The translations under genes and the position numbers were made by a program. From contig CALNXN010000010.1 in NCBI GenBank assembly GCA_942490645.1, positions 434,001 through 498,000 of the forward strand: a stretch of DNA of 64,000 bases, in the 5' to 3' direction. The notes below the pieces were generated by a model. The model was not told the origin of the DNA, searched no databases, and saw only the letters and a list, made by a program, of their open reading frames with translations. Below are positions 37,187-45,660 of the stretch, in pieces (the first letter of the stretch is position 1; the number at the start of each line of letters is the position of its first letter). The DNA is from CALNXN01 sp942490645. GTDB taxonomy: Bacteria; Pseudomonadota; Alphaproteobacteria; Rhodobacterales; Rhodobacteraceae.

Positions 37187-37468
37187 TTACAATTCGCCCT
37201 CGCGCCACAGGGTCCGTGCAGTGTTGAACATCTGATCGTTCTTGAATTGCTGAGCGGAGCGGTCCAACTGCGCCGCCATCAGAATGACATCGGCCACATC
37301 ATCAGGCGTGGCATCCTGCGCCATTTCATATGCCGCGTATTCCAGCATCTGCGATGCAACGTGCATGGCGGTCTTGACGCGCTGTGAGGACGACAGGTCT
37401 GAGAGCGACTGAAAAATCGCTGGAAGGTCCACAACCTTGTCTGAGATGTCATCCGTCGGCACGGTCAT
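37187..37468 (-). CDS. Small helical protein of unknown function, LEYAAYE paralogue 1
   Basis: 93 residues, no signal peptide, no cysteine. The core MLEYAAYEMAQDATPDDVA followed by VILMAAQLDRSAQQF is shared with the protein at 37688-37948, so the two are paralogues. The N-terminal part (DDISDKVVDLPAIFQSLSDL) differs. Predicted to be all-helical and possibly a dimer. The ribosome binding site is weak. It lies in a clean part of the sequence and has normal codon use, so it is a real gene. Its location near a LuxR-type regulator suggests a regulatory or adaptor role, but this is only inference. Confidence 0.75.
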   Translation of the reverse strand: MTVPTDDISDKVVDLPAIFQSLSDLSSSQRVKTAMHVASQMLEYAAYEMAQDATPDDVADVILMAAQLDRSAQQFKNDQMFNTARTLWREGEL

Positions 37469-37687
37469 GGCGTGTCGGCTTTCAACATGGCTTCAGCGCG
37501 CAGCTGAGACGTCCTGAAACCCGAAATTCAAGCGTGAACGCGCGCGCCAAGATGCTGCTCATCCATGCTCTTTCGGAGCTTCAAGCTGGACACAATTAAC
37601 ATTCGTAAATGACGCACTTGTCAACCCTGAGGGGTATTTTACGGTTAGAAATAACCTCAAAGCGTGCTGAAAGTAAGCATAGGCAAA

Positions 37688-37948
37688 TCAAACCACAACC
37701 TCTGATTGCACCATGGTTCCGGCCCGCCGTTCCAGATCTGCAGCCACGAGAATCAACTGTGCCACCTGACCTGCGGGTTCGTCGCGCGCTACCTCATAGG
37801 CGGCATACTCAAGCAGTTTGGACGCCAAAGAAATCGCAGCGGGCGCGCGCAGCCCCTCCGGCTGAGCGTCCAGTGCCGCCAGTACGTCGTCATACCTGAT
37901 CGTCTGCAACAGGCTGTCTATATTGAAAACACTGCGGCTAAAGGTCAT
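37688..37948 (-). CDS. Small helical protein of unknown function, LEYAAYE paralogue 2
   Basis: 86 residues. The start at 37948 is chosen because GGGAG lies nine bases upstream, and an earlier ATG at 37963 would overlap that site. The core LLEYAAYEVARDEPAGQVA followed by LILVAADLERRAG matches paralogue 1. The N-terminus (FNIDSLLQTIRYDDVLAAL) is different. It lies directly downstream of the LuxR-type regulator and is preceded by the GTCACG/CGTGAC array at 38032-38067. Function unknown. Confidence 0.78.
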   Translation of the reverse strand: MTFSRSVFNIDSLLQTIRYDDVLAALDAQPEGLRAPAAISLASKLLEYAAYEVARDEPAGQVAQLILVAADLERRAGTMVQSEVVV

Positions 37949-38031
37949 CTGAATAACTCCCATGACACTCGATTGATAAAATTGTTCGGAACTTCTCTTG
38001 CGGCGGACAATTAGGGCACGAGCACCGCCCG

Positions 38032-38067
38032 TGTCACGTCACGCAGTTACGTGACAAACGCGTGACA
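38032..38067. promoter_or_regulatory. GTCACG/CGTGAC inverted-repeat array
   Basis: TGTCACG (38032-38038) and TCACG (38039-38043) face CGTGACA (38050-38056) and CGTGACA (38061-38067). This gives two overlapping dyads about 85-120 bases before the small-protein start at 37948 and just past the luxR stop. No T-run follows on the minus strand, so an operator is more likely than a terminator. Confidence 0.55.
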
Positions 38068-38083
38068 GACCTCTCGGGTCACA

Positions 38084-38806
38084 CTAGGCGCGAATGGGAA
38101 TGACGCCCGCACCAATGCCGCGCAGCGAAGCGGTTGTGCGGTCCGTGGCTTGTAATTTGTCAAATATCCGGCGCACCAATGTATCGACCGTGTGGCGGGA
38201 GACCTCCAGGATCGAAGCAATCGAACTGTTGGATTTGCCCCGTGACATCCAATGCAATATCTCTTTTTCGCGTGGCGACAGAGGCGGAAGCGTCGTCACG
38301 TCCGGGGTCAATTCACAATACCGCAAATGCCCCGCCTGCCCGACAGCCTGAAACCGCAACACCCGGTCTTCGCTCCAACGTGGAGTCCCGTCCAGCAATC
38401 CAAGGCCAACATAGCCATTGCGCATGCCCGGACCAAACACCTGAAACGCCAGCCCATCACCAAGTTTGGCCGCCTCCATTTCACGCATATAAGCGCGCTG
38501 GTCAGAGTTCAGCGCAACCAGATTGCCGACGTCGCGCCAATAGAACGGCCGCAGGGACGAGCGCGCCAACTCCGGAATGGGATCAACGCGTGACAACTCA
38601 TCGCTGACGTAATGTTGCACCCAATCCACCGGAAATCCGCTGGTATGCACTGCCAGACCCGGTACGGCATTTGGCGACGACAAAAGCCCACCAAAGTGGT
38701 GATAGCTGATCTTGGAAACATTGTGCTCACGGAAATAGGTGCGCACGATCTTCCAAAGCGCCTCCGGTGTTTCGGACGAAATTATTTTGCCTAGAATATC
38801 GCTCAT
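38084..38806 (-). CDS. LuxR-family regulator with autoinducer-binding domain (LuxR solo)
   Basis: 240 residues. The N-terminal domain (about 20-160) keeps quorum-sensing receptor positions: the Trp/Tyr in FPVDWVQHYVSDELSRVDP, the Asp-Pro after it, the later Trp in FYWRDV and a Gly in RNGYVGLGLL. The C-terminal helix-turn-helix runs from LPPLSPREKEILHWMSRGKS to VSRHTVDTLVRRIFDKL. No luxI-type synthase occurs in the window, so it may listen to signals made elsewhere or to other molecules. Likely targets are the adjacent small-protein genes through the array at 38032-38067. Confidence 0.9.
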   Translation of the reverse strand: MSDILGKIISSETPEALWKIVRTYFREHNVSKISYHHFGGLLSSPNAVPGLAVHTSGFPVDWVQHYVSDELSRVDPIPELARSSLRPFYWRDVGNLVALNSDQRAYMREMEAAKLGDGLAFQVFGPGMRNGYVGLGLLDGTPRWSEDRVLRFQAVGQAGHLRYCELTPDVTTLPPLSPREKEILHWMSRGKSNSSIASILEVSRHTVDTLVRRIFDKLQATDRTTASLRGIGAGVIPIRA

Positions 38807-38934
38807 CGCTCAAGCATCCCAACCCGCACATCAATATGCAACTAAAGATAGATATTAATTTGGCGCTACACTTCAAGCGGGATCAGCGCCCTGCGATCTG
38901 CAACGGGCAGATCCATTAATACAGTATGGAAAAA

Positions 38935-39010
<76 letters not shown>

Positions 39011-39046
39011 GTCAGCGGAGGGTGTAGCCCAAAGGCGCGGTGCCGT

Positions 39047-39628
39047 TCAAGCCCCTAAAGACAACTGTTTCTGAACGCCGTCGCGCAGATGGTAAACCAC
39101 CCCCTGACCGCCGGGCATCTGATCAAACTCCTCGGCTGCACGGCCAAGCAGTATGCAGCGCATCACCCGGCTTGTGATCCCGTGCGTGACGACCACGCAG
39201 GGCCCCGTCAGGTCATTCAAAAACTGAGCCGCGCGCGCCTCCAGCCCAGCCAACCCCTCACCGCCGGGCGCTTGATCGTACCAGATCATTCCGTCCGGAT
39301 CGTCAAACAGATGCGGCGCGTCGGCCATGATCTGGGTCTTCATCTCTCCGTTCCACCGCCCAATGTCGATCTCGACAAGACGCGGATCGAGAGTAATGGC
39401 ATGAGTCTGGCCCAACGCGATCTCGGCAGTGGCCGCGGCGCGCCCTTGGGGACTTGCAAACGCGCTCCACGTCTCAATTCCGAAATCGCGTAAAATATCC
39501 CCCTGGGCGCGGGCCTGGGCACGGCCACGGTCGGTCAGCGGAGAATCAAGCGCGCCTTGCATGCGTCCCGCACGATTCCATTCCGTTTCACCATGCCGCA
39601 AAATCAAAAGCTCAGGGTAGTCCCGCAT
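39047..39628 (-). CDS. Histidine phosphatase family protein
   Basis: 193 residues. The start at 39628 has GGGGG upstream and gives MRDYPELLILRHGETEWNRA, in which LRHGE carries the phospho-histidine. The second catalytic His is in CVVVTHGITSRVMR, and an Arg/Glu pair is in PLTDRGRAQARAQG. It resembles GpmB/CobC-type phosphatases acting on phosphosugars or nucleotides. Substrate unknown. It sits between two valine tRNA genes of the same orientation. Confidence 0.92.
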   Translation of the reverse strand: MRDYPELLILRHGETEWNRAGRMQGALDSPLTDRGRAQARAQGDILRDFGIETWSAFASPQGRAAATAEIALGQTHAITLDPRLVEIDIGRWNGEMKTQIMADAPHLFDDPDGMIWYDQAPGGEGLAGLEARAAQFLNDLTGPCVVVTHGITSRVMRCILLGRAAEEFDQMPGGQGVVYHLRDGVQKQLSLGA

Positions 39629-39640
39629 CTTGCCCCCAAG

Positions 39641-39670
39641 AAAAAGGCGTGCCCGGAACCCAGACACGCC
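39641..39670 (-). terminator. Terminator after tRNA-Val (CAC)
   Basis: GGCGTG with CACGCC stem, 13-base loop, then a T-run on the minus strand, eight bases beyond the tRNA 3' end. Confidence 0.8.
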
Positions 39671-39677
39671 AAAAAAA

Positions 39678-39752
39678 TGGTGGGTGATAAGAGATTTGAA
39701 CTCCTGACATCTTCGATGTGAACGAAGCGCTCTACCACTGAGCTAATCACCC
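39678..39752 (-). tRNA. tRNA-Val (CAC)
   Basis: 75 bases with encoded CCA. Acceptor GGGTGAT with ATCACCC, anticodon loop TTCACAT giving CAC, T-arm GGAGTTCAAATCTC. It differs from the neighbouring tRNA-Val mainly in stems and anticodon, as expected for two isoacceptors. Confidence 0.95.
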
Positions 39753-40309
39753 GTCAGGCGGAATTACTCAATCCCGCGCGTGGCTTCAAGAGGCGGAGGC
39801 AAAAAAAGACCTCTCGGCAACCGCCCCAATTTTGCAGTTCATGAACCGCACGTAACGGAGCCAACCGTGCAAGTGCTTTGCAAACCAAAGCATGAACCCA
39901 CTGCGACACTGGCACCCGAAACAGACGACAAGCAACCGCGCTGCGCGCTGCAACTCGGCCTGAGTGAAGCAAAACCTGTCAACAAAAACCGCGGATTAAG
40001 TCAGTCCGGATGTGTATCAGGCAAGCAGCTTTGCCCTGTTCAAGATCGATCAAGGGGCTTTGGTGAAAACGGCGATGGCATCATCGGATCACTTGCCGGG
40101 TTCACTGATGCCTGCCGTAGGATGCATAATTCGCGCAAACGGGCTCAAGGCAAAGATGCCATGGATATACTCTTCAGACTCAAGCCTGTTGACATGAGTA
40201 TGTTTTGGCGACGACATCGCGGCAAATCCAGCGCGGCGCTTTCTGCACGCGCCTTCAAATTCAACCCGCAGCCTTTGTGGCCGGGGACATCTGCTTTGAA
40301 TTCAGTGGA
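39753..40309. other. Gene-poor stretch between tRNA-Val and the HU-like gene
   Basis: No convincing coding region: the open frames on both strands lack ribosome binding sites, family motifs and coding-like composition. One short inverted repeat (TGCTTTG-caaac-CAAAGCA near 39873-39891) is visible. The left end should contain the promoter of tRNA-Val (CAC). Otherwise I see nothing identifiable. Confidence 0.5.
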
Positions 40310-40759
40310 TTACTCGACAGGTCCAAGCGTAACCGCCTTTGGTCGCTTGGTCTGACGGACCTTCACGATCAATACCTGACCGTTGGGCAGGTCTTTCCGG
40401 CGATTGATCTTGACCCGCCCCAGTGGCGGCAAAGCGAGATCGCGACCCGCAGCCAAAGTCTCACCCAATTCGGCCAACATGGCTTCGACGACCGGCTTGG
40501 CGTCTTTCTTTTTAATGCCCGAACGTTTCACGACCTTGTCGATCAATTCTCTCTTGCGCAGGGTCAAGTTGTTCAAAGATGGATCAACTGTCGATACAGG
40601 GTTTTCCGGGGTTGCCGCGGCCGCTGCAGTCGTTTTGGGGGCCGATGCATTGGGTTTTGTCGCAATGGTCTTTTTGGGGCTCAACGATGCGGCGGGCTTC
40701 GTCGCCGTCTTGGTCGGGGTTTTGACCGTCGTCGATGGTTTTGCTTTGCTTGTGCTCAT
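40310..40759 (-). CDS. HU/IHF-family DNA-binding protein with basic Ala/Lys/Thr-rich tail
   Basis: 149 residues. The C-terminal 90 residues are an HU fold: LTLRKRELIDKVVKRSGIKK, VEAMLAELGETLAAGRDLAL, then PPLGRVKINRRKDL in place of the usual GFGxF segment. The first 55 residues are a low-complexity tail of Lys, Ala, Thr, Ser and Pro (TKTATKPAASLSPKKTIATK), like histone H1-type tails. The tail is N-terminal, whereas tailed HUs often carry it at the C-terminus. It is likely a nucleoid-associated protein. It lies immediately downstream of lon, on the same strand after a terminator. Confidence 0.88.
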   Translation of the reverse strand: MSTSKAKPSTTVKTPTKTATKPAASLSPKKTIATKPNASAPKTTAAAAATPENPVSTVDPSLNNLTLRKRELIDKVVKRSGIKKKDAKPVVEAMLAELGETLAAGRDLALPPLGRVKINRRKDLPNGQVLIVKVRQTKRPKAVTLGPVE

Positions 40760-40894
40760 GGTGCCTCAACTCCTCTTTGGGTGTTTTCTCGCCCCTTTAT
40801 AACGGAATCCTTGCATTCTGGCCAGAAATCCTTCGCAACGGACAAGTGGCCCCGCTATTTCCCACAGCGTCTGCGAACACGTAGTGACCCTGCC

Positions 40895-40926
40895 AAATAA
40901 AAAGGGGGCCGAGAAAGCCCCCTTTT
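40895..40926 (-). terminator. Rho-independent terminator of lon
   Basis: Nine-base perfect stem (AAAGGGGGC with GCCCCCTTT), seven-base loop, followed on the minus strand by TTTTTATTT. About 20 bases past the lon stop. Confidence 0.9.
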
Positions 40927-40946
40927 CCTTATCGTTTGTGTCGCCT

Positions 40947-43358
40947 TTAGTGCGCGACTGCGCCACCGCTGCCGCCGGATTTGGCAGCAAGCGCCGCCGC
41001 CGCAGCGGCTTCTTCGGCAGCCTGATCCCACTCCACCGCCTTCGGCTCGGACACCAATGCATGCTTCAGAACGTCTGACACATGGGTGACCGGAATGATT
41101 TCCAGTCCGCTTTTGACATTGTCAGGTATCTCCGGCAGGTCCTTTTCGTTTTCTTCCGGGATCAACACCGTTTTGATGCCGCCGCGCAGAGCCGCGAGAA
41201 GCTTTTCTTTCAAGCCGCCAATCGGCATCGCATTCCCGCGCAGGCTTACTTCGCCCGTCATGGCAATGTCTTTGCGCACAGGAATACCCGTCAGAACCGA
41301 AACGATTGACGTCACCATCGCAAGACCGGCTGATGGACCATCTTTCGGTGTCGCTCCATCGGGCACGTGCACGTGGATATCGATGGTATCGAAAACCGGC
41401 GGCTTTACTCCGATCTGCGGGCTTATGGACCGCACGTAGGAACTTGCCGCATCAATGCTTTCTTTCATCACGTCGCCAAGTTTACCGGTCGTTTTCATCC
41501 GACCCTTGCCGGGCAGGCGCAATGCTTCGATCGACAGCAACTCGCCACCCACCGAAGTGTAGGCCAGCCCGGTCACAACACCCACCTGGTCTTCTTGCTC
41601 TGCCAGCCCATAGCGGTACTTCTTAACACCGAGGAAATCGTCGATATTGTCGCCGGTAACGGTCACAACATCCGCTTCTTTCTTCACAATCTTGGTCAGC
41701 GCCTTGCGGGCCACTTTCGCGATTTCGCGTTCAAGATTCCGAACCCCCGCTTCACGAGTATAGGTCCGGATGATTTCCGTCAAAGCACTGTCATCAATGC
41801 TGAATTCTTTCGCCTTCAGCCCGTGGTTCTTGATCTGCTTGGGCACAAGATGCTGCTTGGCGATCTCACGCTTTTCATCTTCGGTGTAGCCCGCCAGCGG
41901 GATGATCTCCATCCGGTCCAAGAGCGGCCCCGGCATGTTGTAGCTGTTCGAGGTCGTCAGGAACATGACATTGGACAGGTCGTACTCAACCTCCAGATAA
42001 TGATCGACGAAGGTGGAGTTTTGCTCGGGATCCAGCACCTCAAGCATTGCTGACGCCGGGTCACCACGGAAATCCTGCCCCATCTTGTCAATTTCATCGA
42101 GCAGGATAAGCGGGTTGGTGGTCTTGGCTTTCTTCAAGGCTTGAATGATCTTGCCTGGCATCGAACCGATGTAGGTCCGACGGTGGCCACGGATCTCGGA
42201 TTCGTCACGCACGCCGCCAAGGCTGATGCGAATGAACTCGCGGCCCGTGGCCTTGGCCACCGACTTGCCCAGTGACGTTTTGCCCACGCCCGGTGGCCCC
42301 ACAAGGCACATGATCGGGCCTTTGAGCTTGCTCGAGCGTTGTTGCACGGCCAGATATTCCACGATCCGCTCTTTGACCTTTTCAAGGCCATAGTGATCGT
42401 CATCCAGCACCTTTTGAGCGCGGATCAGGTCCTTCTTGGTGCGCGACTTCACGCCCCACGGCAGACCGAGCATCCAATCGAGGTAATTGCGGACAACCGT
42501 TGCTTCGGCGGACATCGGGCTCATCGTCTTGAGCTTTTTCAACTCGGCTTCGGCCTTGTCGCGCGCTTCTTTCGAAAGCTTGGTCTCGGCGATTTTTTCT
42601 TCCAGCTCAGCGACTTCGTTCTTGCCGTCTTCGCCATCGCCCAGCTCTTGCTGGATCGCTTTCATCTGTTCGTTGAGATAATATTCGCGTTGTGTCCGCT
42701 CCATCTGGGATTTGACGCGGGTCTTGATCTTCTTCTCAACTTGCAGAACGGACATTTCGCCCTGCATCAGACCGTAGACCTTTTCCAACCGCTCAGACAC
42801 GCTGAGGGTTTCCAGAAGATCCTGCTTCTGATTCACTTCGATCCCGAGGTGTCCGGCAACAAGATCCGCCAGGCGTGCAGGCTCCGTGCTTTCGCCGACG
42901 GCGGCCAGCGCCTCTTCGGGCACGTTCTTGCGCACTTTTGCATAGCGTTCGAATTCATCGGCGACCGTGCGCAAAAGCGCCTCTGTCGTCGCCAGATCAC
43001 CCGGCATCTCCGTCAGATATTCGGCGCGTGCCTCGAAAAAGCTATCATTTTCAATGTACTCGGTAATCCTTACCCGCGCTTGCCCTTCGACCAGCACCTT
43101 TACAGTACCGTCAGGCAGCTTGAGCAGTTGCAGCACATTGGCCAGCACGCCCGCCTTGTAGATACCGTCGCTGTCGGGATCATCCGCGCCGGGATCAATC
43201 TGGCTCGACAAAAGGATTTGTTTGTCATCCGACATCACTTCTTCCAAAGCACGTACGGATTTTTCACGCCCCACAAACAGCGGCACGATCATATGGGGGA
43301 AAACCACAATATCGCGCAGCGGAAGTACTGGGTAGGACGCATTGAGGGGTTCTTGCAT
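40947..43358 (-). CDS. lon: ATP-dependent Lon protease
   Basis: Cytosolic hexameric AAA+ protease of 803 residues that degrades damaged and regulatory proteins. Start MQEPLNASYPVLPLRDIVVF at 43358 with AAGGAAAG upstream. Order: LON substrate-binding domain (about 8-200), coiled-coil (DGEDGKNEVAELEEKIAETK), AAA+ with Walker A VGPPGVGKTSLGKS and Walker B LILLDEIDKMG, then protease domain with catalytic Ser in TPKDGPSAGLAM and Lys in GLKEKLLAALRGGI. The C-terminus is Ala/Gly-rich. A possible heat-shock promoter lies upstream. The HU-like gene is downstream, as in many bacteria. Confidence 0.97.
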   Translation of the reverse strand: MQEPLNASYPVLPLRDIVVFPHMIVPLFVGREKSVRALEEVMSDDKQILLSSQIDPGADDPDSDGIYKAGVLANVLQLLKLPDGTVKVLVEGQARVRITEYIENDSFFEARAEYLTEMPGDLATTEALLRTVADEFERYAKVRKNVPEEALAAVGESTEPARLADLVAGHLGIEVNQKQDLLETLSVSERLEKVYGLMQGEMSVLQVEKKIKTRVKSQMERTQREYYLNEQMKAIQQELGDGEDGKNEVAELEEKIAETKLSKEARDKAEAELKKLKTMSPMSAEATVVRNYLDWMLGLPWGVKSRTKKDLIRAQKVLDDDHYGLEKVKERIVEYLAVQQRSSKLKGPIMCLVGPPGVGKTSLGKSVAKATGREFIRISLGGVRDESEIRGHRRTYIGSMPGKIIQALKKAKTTNPLILLDEIDKMGQDFRGDPASAMLEVLDPEQNSTFVDHYLEVEYDLSNVMFLTTSNSYNMPGPLLDRMEIIPLAGYTEDEKREIAKQHLVPKQIKNHGLKAKEFSIDDSALTEIIRTYTREAGVRNLEREIAKVARKALTKIVKKEADVVTVTGDNIDDFLGVKKYRYGLAEQEDQVGVVTGLAYTSVGGELLSIEALRLPGKGRMKTTGKLGDVMKESIDAASSYVRSISPQIGVKPPVFDTIDIHVHVPDGATPKDGPSAGLAMVTSIVSVLTGIPVRKDIAMTGEVSLRGNAMPIGGLKEKLLAALRGGIKTVLIPEENEKDLPEIPDNVKSGLEIIPVTHVSDVLKHALVSEPKAVEWDQAAEEAAAAAALAAKSGGSGGAVAH

Positions 43359-43438
43359 GCTCTTTCCTTGTTTTTGGCAAGATGGCACTGGTCCCGCTTA
43401 GGCAGCAACGCTCGGCCATCTCCGGTTCTGGAAGATTA

Positions 43439-43468
43439 AAGTGGGGCGCACCCGCTCCGAAATCAACC
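43439..43468 (-). promoter_or_regulatory. Possible sigma-32-type promoter of lon
   Basis: On the minus strand, GGTTGATT, a 14-base spacer and CCCCACTT resemble the heat-shock -35/-10 pattern. The 5' untranslated region would be about 75 bases. Weak match, supported mainly by the known heat-shock control of lon. Confidence 0.3.
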
Positions 43469-43562
43469 TTACCACAGCAATTTGACTGTGCGCACCATGC
43501 CGAGCGCAGTGGCAAATCGCAAGCCGTCAATTCGCCTGAACGCTCCCCTCGAGCGCCCCACT

Positions 43563-44237
43563 TCAGGTCAGCCGGTTGGTCAGGGACACAGACAGCGATG
43601 ACACCCGCGACGACAGTACTTTGACCTCATCCGCAATCACGGTGAACCCTTTGCCCGCGTCACCCACACGCGCCGCTTCGATGGATGCGTTGGTGGCGAC
43701 CATATTGATCACGCGTCCGATTTTGCCGATCTCCATCGCGATGGTGGATGTCTTGTCCAACGCATCGGCCTTGTCCTTGTCCATCAATTCGAGAAACAGC
43801 TTGCTCAAAGCCTCGCTAAAGTCTGAAATACCCTGCGCCACGCGGGTGCAACACAGGTCATACATGTCGGCCGACGCATGGAACCCCTTGACCTGCCCGT
43901 CTTCATCCACCGCGCAACGCGACGTGATTTGTGTCAGCTCCGCCAGAGACTGGCTCAAACTCTCGGCCATTTTGCCCACGCTTTCAGGCAGCACGATGCC
44001 CATCGGGTTCAAGTGGGTGACATACATCTGCGCCAGCGCCGCCTGCGCAGTCTTCAGATCGGCAGACGCCGCCATGATGGTGTTTGCGGGCACCTGACTT
44101 TCGTCGGATTTGCTGGTTTCCACATGATAAACCAGTATCTGCATGGCGGCGACCCGGGCGGGCGCCAATGCTGAGAGCAGGTCATGAAAGGTGTGATCCA
44201 GCGATGGCGGTGTTTCGGCCCGCGACTTTTCGGTCAT
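43563..44237 (-). CDS. Soluble chemotaxis-receptor-like protein truncated after the signalling tip
   Basis: 224 residues, no membrane segment, no HAMP domain. The start MTEKSRAETPPSLDHTFHDL at 44237 follows AAAGGA. The C-terminal third matches the methyl-accepting chemotaxis hairpin tip: INMVATNASIEAARVGDAGK followed by GFTVIADEVKVLSSRVSSLS, which includes the CheA/CheW contact region. The protein ends seven residues later, so the returning helix of the coiled-coil hairpin is absent. The N-terminal 120 residues are helical and unrecognised. It lies in a clean region, so the stop is probably real. It may modulate receptor arrays or serve a non-chemotaxis role. Confidence 0.8.
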   Translation of the reverse strand: MTEKSRAETPPSLDHTFHDLLSALAPARVAAMQILVYHVETSKSDESQVPANTIMAASADLKTAQAALAQMYVTHLNPMGIVLPESVGKMAESLSQSLAELTQITSRCAVDEDGQVKGFHASADMYDLCCTRVAQGISDFSEALSKLFLELMDKDKADALDKTSTIAMEIGKIGRVINMVATNASIEAARVGDAGKGFTVIADEVKVLSSRVSSLSVSLTNRLT

Positions 44238-44348
44238 TTGACGATCCTTTGACAGTTTGATCGACACATAAGACCGAGGCGTTAAACAGGCGTTAAAAAA
44301 CGCACGTGCGCCGCGCGAAATCATGCAGATCCGACACCCTGCTCAAAT

Positions 44349-45476
44349 TCACAACGGTTCAATATCGCCCTGTGCGCGTCCGGCATGGAAATCGGCTTGC
44401 CACTGCGCAAAGGATCCTGCCGCGATTGCTGTGCGCATTCCCTGCATAAGGTCCTGATAATACGTCAGATTGTGCCAGGTTAGCAGCATCGACGAAATGA
44501 TCTCCTGACTGCGGAACACGTGGTGCAGGTAGGCGCGGCTATAGTTGCGGCACGCCGGACAGCGGCAACCCTCGTCAAGCGGTCGCGGGTCGTCCTGATG
44601 GCGCGCGTTCTTGATGTTCACCACACCCTGACGCGTGAACACCTGCCCCGTGCGCCCTGACCGGCTGGGCAGGACGCAATCCATCATGTCGATGCCGCGC
44701 GCCACGGCGCCCACGATATCATCGGGCTTGCCCACGCCCATCAAATAGCGCGGCTTGTCCTGCGGCAACTGGTCGGTGGCGTAATCGAGACAGCCGAACA
44801 TCGCCTCCTGCCCCTCGCCCACGGCCAATCCGCCGACCGCATAGCCATCAAACCCGATGGCCTGCAAGGCCGCCGCACTTTCCGCGCGCAGATCCTGTTC
44901 CAAGCCGCCCTGCTGAATGCCAAAGAGCGCATGCCCCGGCCGGTCGCCGAACGCATCGCGCGACCGCTGCGCCCACCGCATCGACAGGCGCATACTCTCG
45001 GCAATCCGCGCACGATCTGCCGGCAAGGCGGGGCATTCGTCGAAACACATCACGATGTCGGACCCCAACAGCGCCTGTATCTCCATCGACCGCTCTGGCG
45101 TGATCTCGTGCTTGGAGCCATCGATGTGGCTTTTGAAGGTCACGCCGCGCTCTGTCAGCTTGCGCAAATCGGCAAGGCTCATCACCTGAAACCCACCCGA
45201 ATCCGTCAAGATCGGCTTGTCCCAGTTCATGAACCGGTGCAGCCCCCCAAGCCGGTCAATCCGTTCCGCGGTGGGGCGCAGCATCAGATGATAGGTGTTG
45301 CCCAGCAAAATATCCGCCCCGGTTTCGGCCACGCTCTCGGGCATCATCGCCTTGACGGTGGCCGCTGTGCCCACGGGCATGAAAGCAGGCGTGCGAATAT
45401 CGCCGCGCGGCGTGGAGATTACCCCGGTGCGGGCGCGGCCATCCGTGGCGTTCAGGGTGTAGGAAAATCTGCTCAT
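44349..45476 (-). CDS. tgt: Queuine tRNA-ribosyltransferase
   Basis: Exchanges guanine 34 for the queuine precursor preQ1 in tRNAs for Asp, Asn, His and Tyr. 375 residues. Start MSRFSYTLNATDGRARTGVI at 45476. The nucleophile/base Asp regions are LTDSGGFQVMSL and VGKPDDIVGAVARGIDMMDC. Zinc ligands are in CRCPACRNYSRAYLHHVF. No other queuosine genes are in the window. Divergent from qmcA. Confidence 0.97.
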   Translation of the reverse strand: MSRFSYTLNATDGRARTGVISTPRGDIRTPAFMPVGTAATVKAMMPESVAETGADILLGNTYHLMLRPTAERIDRLGGLHRFMNWDKPILTDSGGFQVMSLADLRKLTERGVTFKSHIDGSKHEITPERSMEIQALLGSDIVMCFDECPALPADRARIAESMRLSMRWAQRSRDAFGDRPGHALFGIQQGGLEQDLRAESAAALQAIGFDGYAVGGLAVGEGQEAMFGCLDYATDQLPQDKPRYLMGVGKPDDIVGAVARGIDMMDCVLPSRSGRTGQVFTRQGVVNIKNARHQDDPRPLDEGCRCPACRNYSRAYLHHVFRSQEIISSMLLTWHNLTYYQDLMQGMRTAIAAGSFAQWQADFHAGRAQGDIEPL

Positions 45477-45660
45477 GGCGGCCAAATGCCTGATCCTCTG
45501 TGCAACGCCAAGCCCAAATCGCCTGTCGCGCCCATGAATACCCAGTGCACGCCGCGCGCCACGGATGCCGCAAATCAATGCCATCGCGCGCAAGATCATC
45601 TTGATGTTTCTGCACAAAAACACCACATATGGCATAATTCATTTTCAAAAGGACCATACC

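Noticed and set aside
39753..40309. Plus-strand open frames of up to 190 codons in the gene-poor stretch
   Set aside because: They lack ribosome binding sites and protein-like composition and run into the antisense of the HU-like gene.
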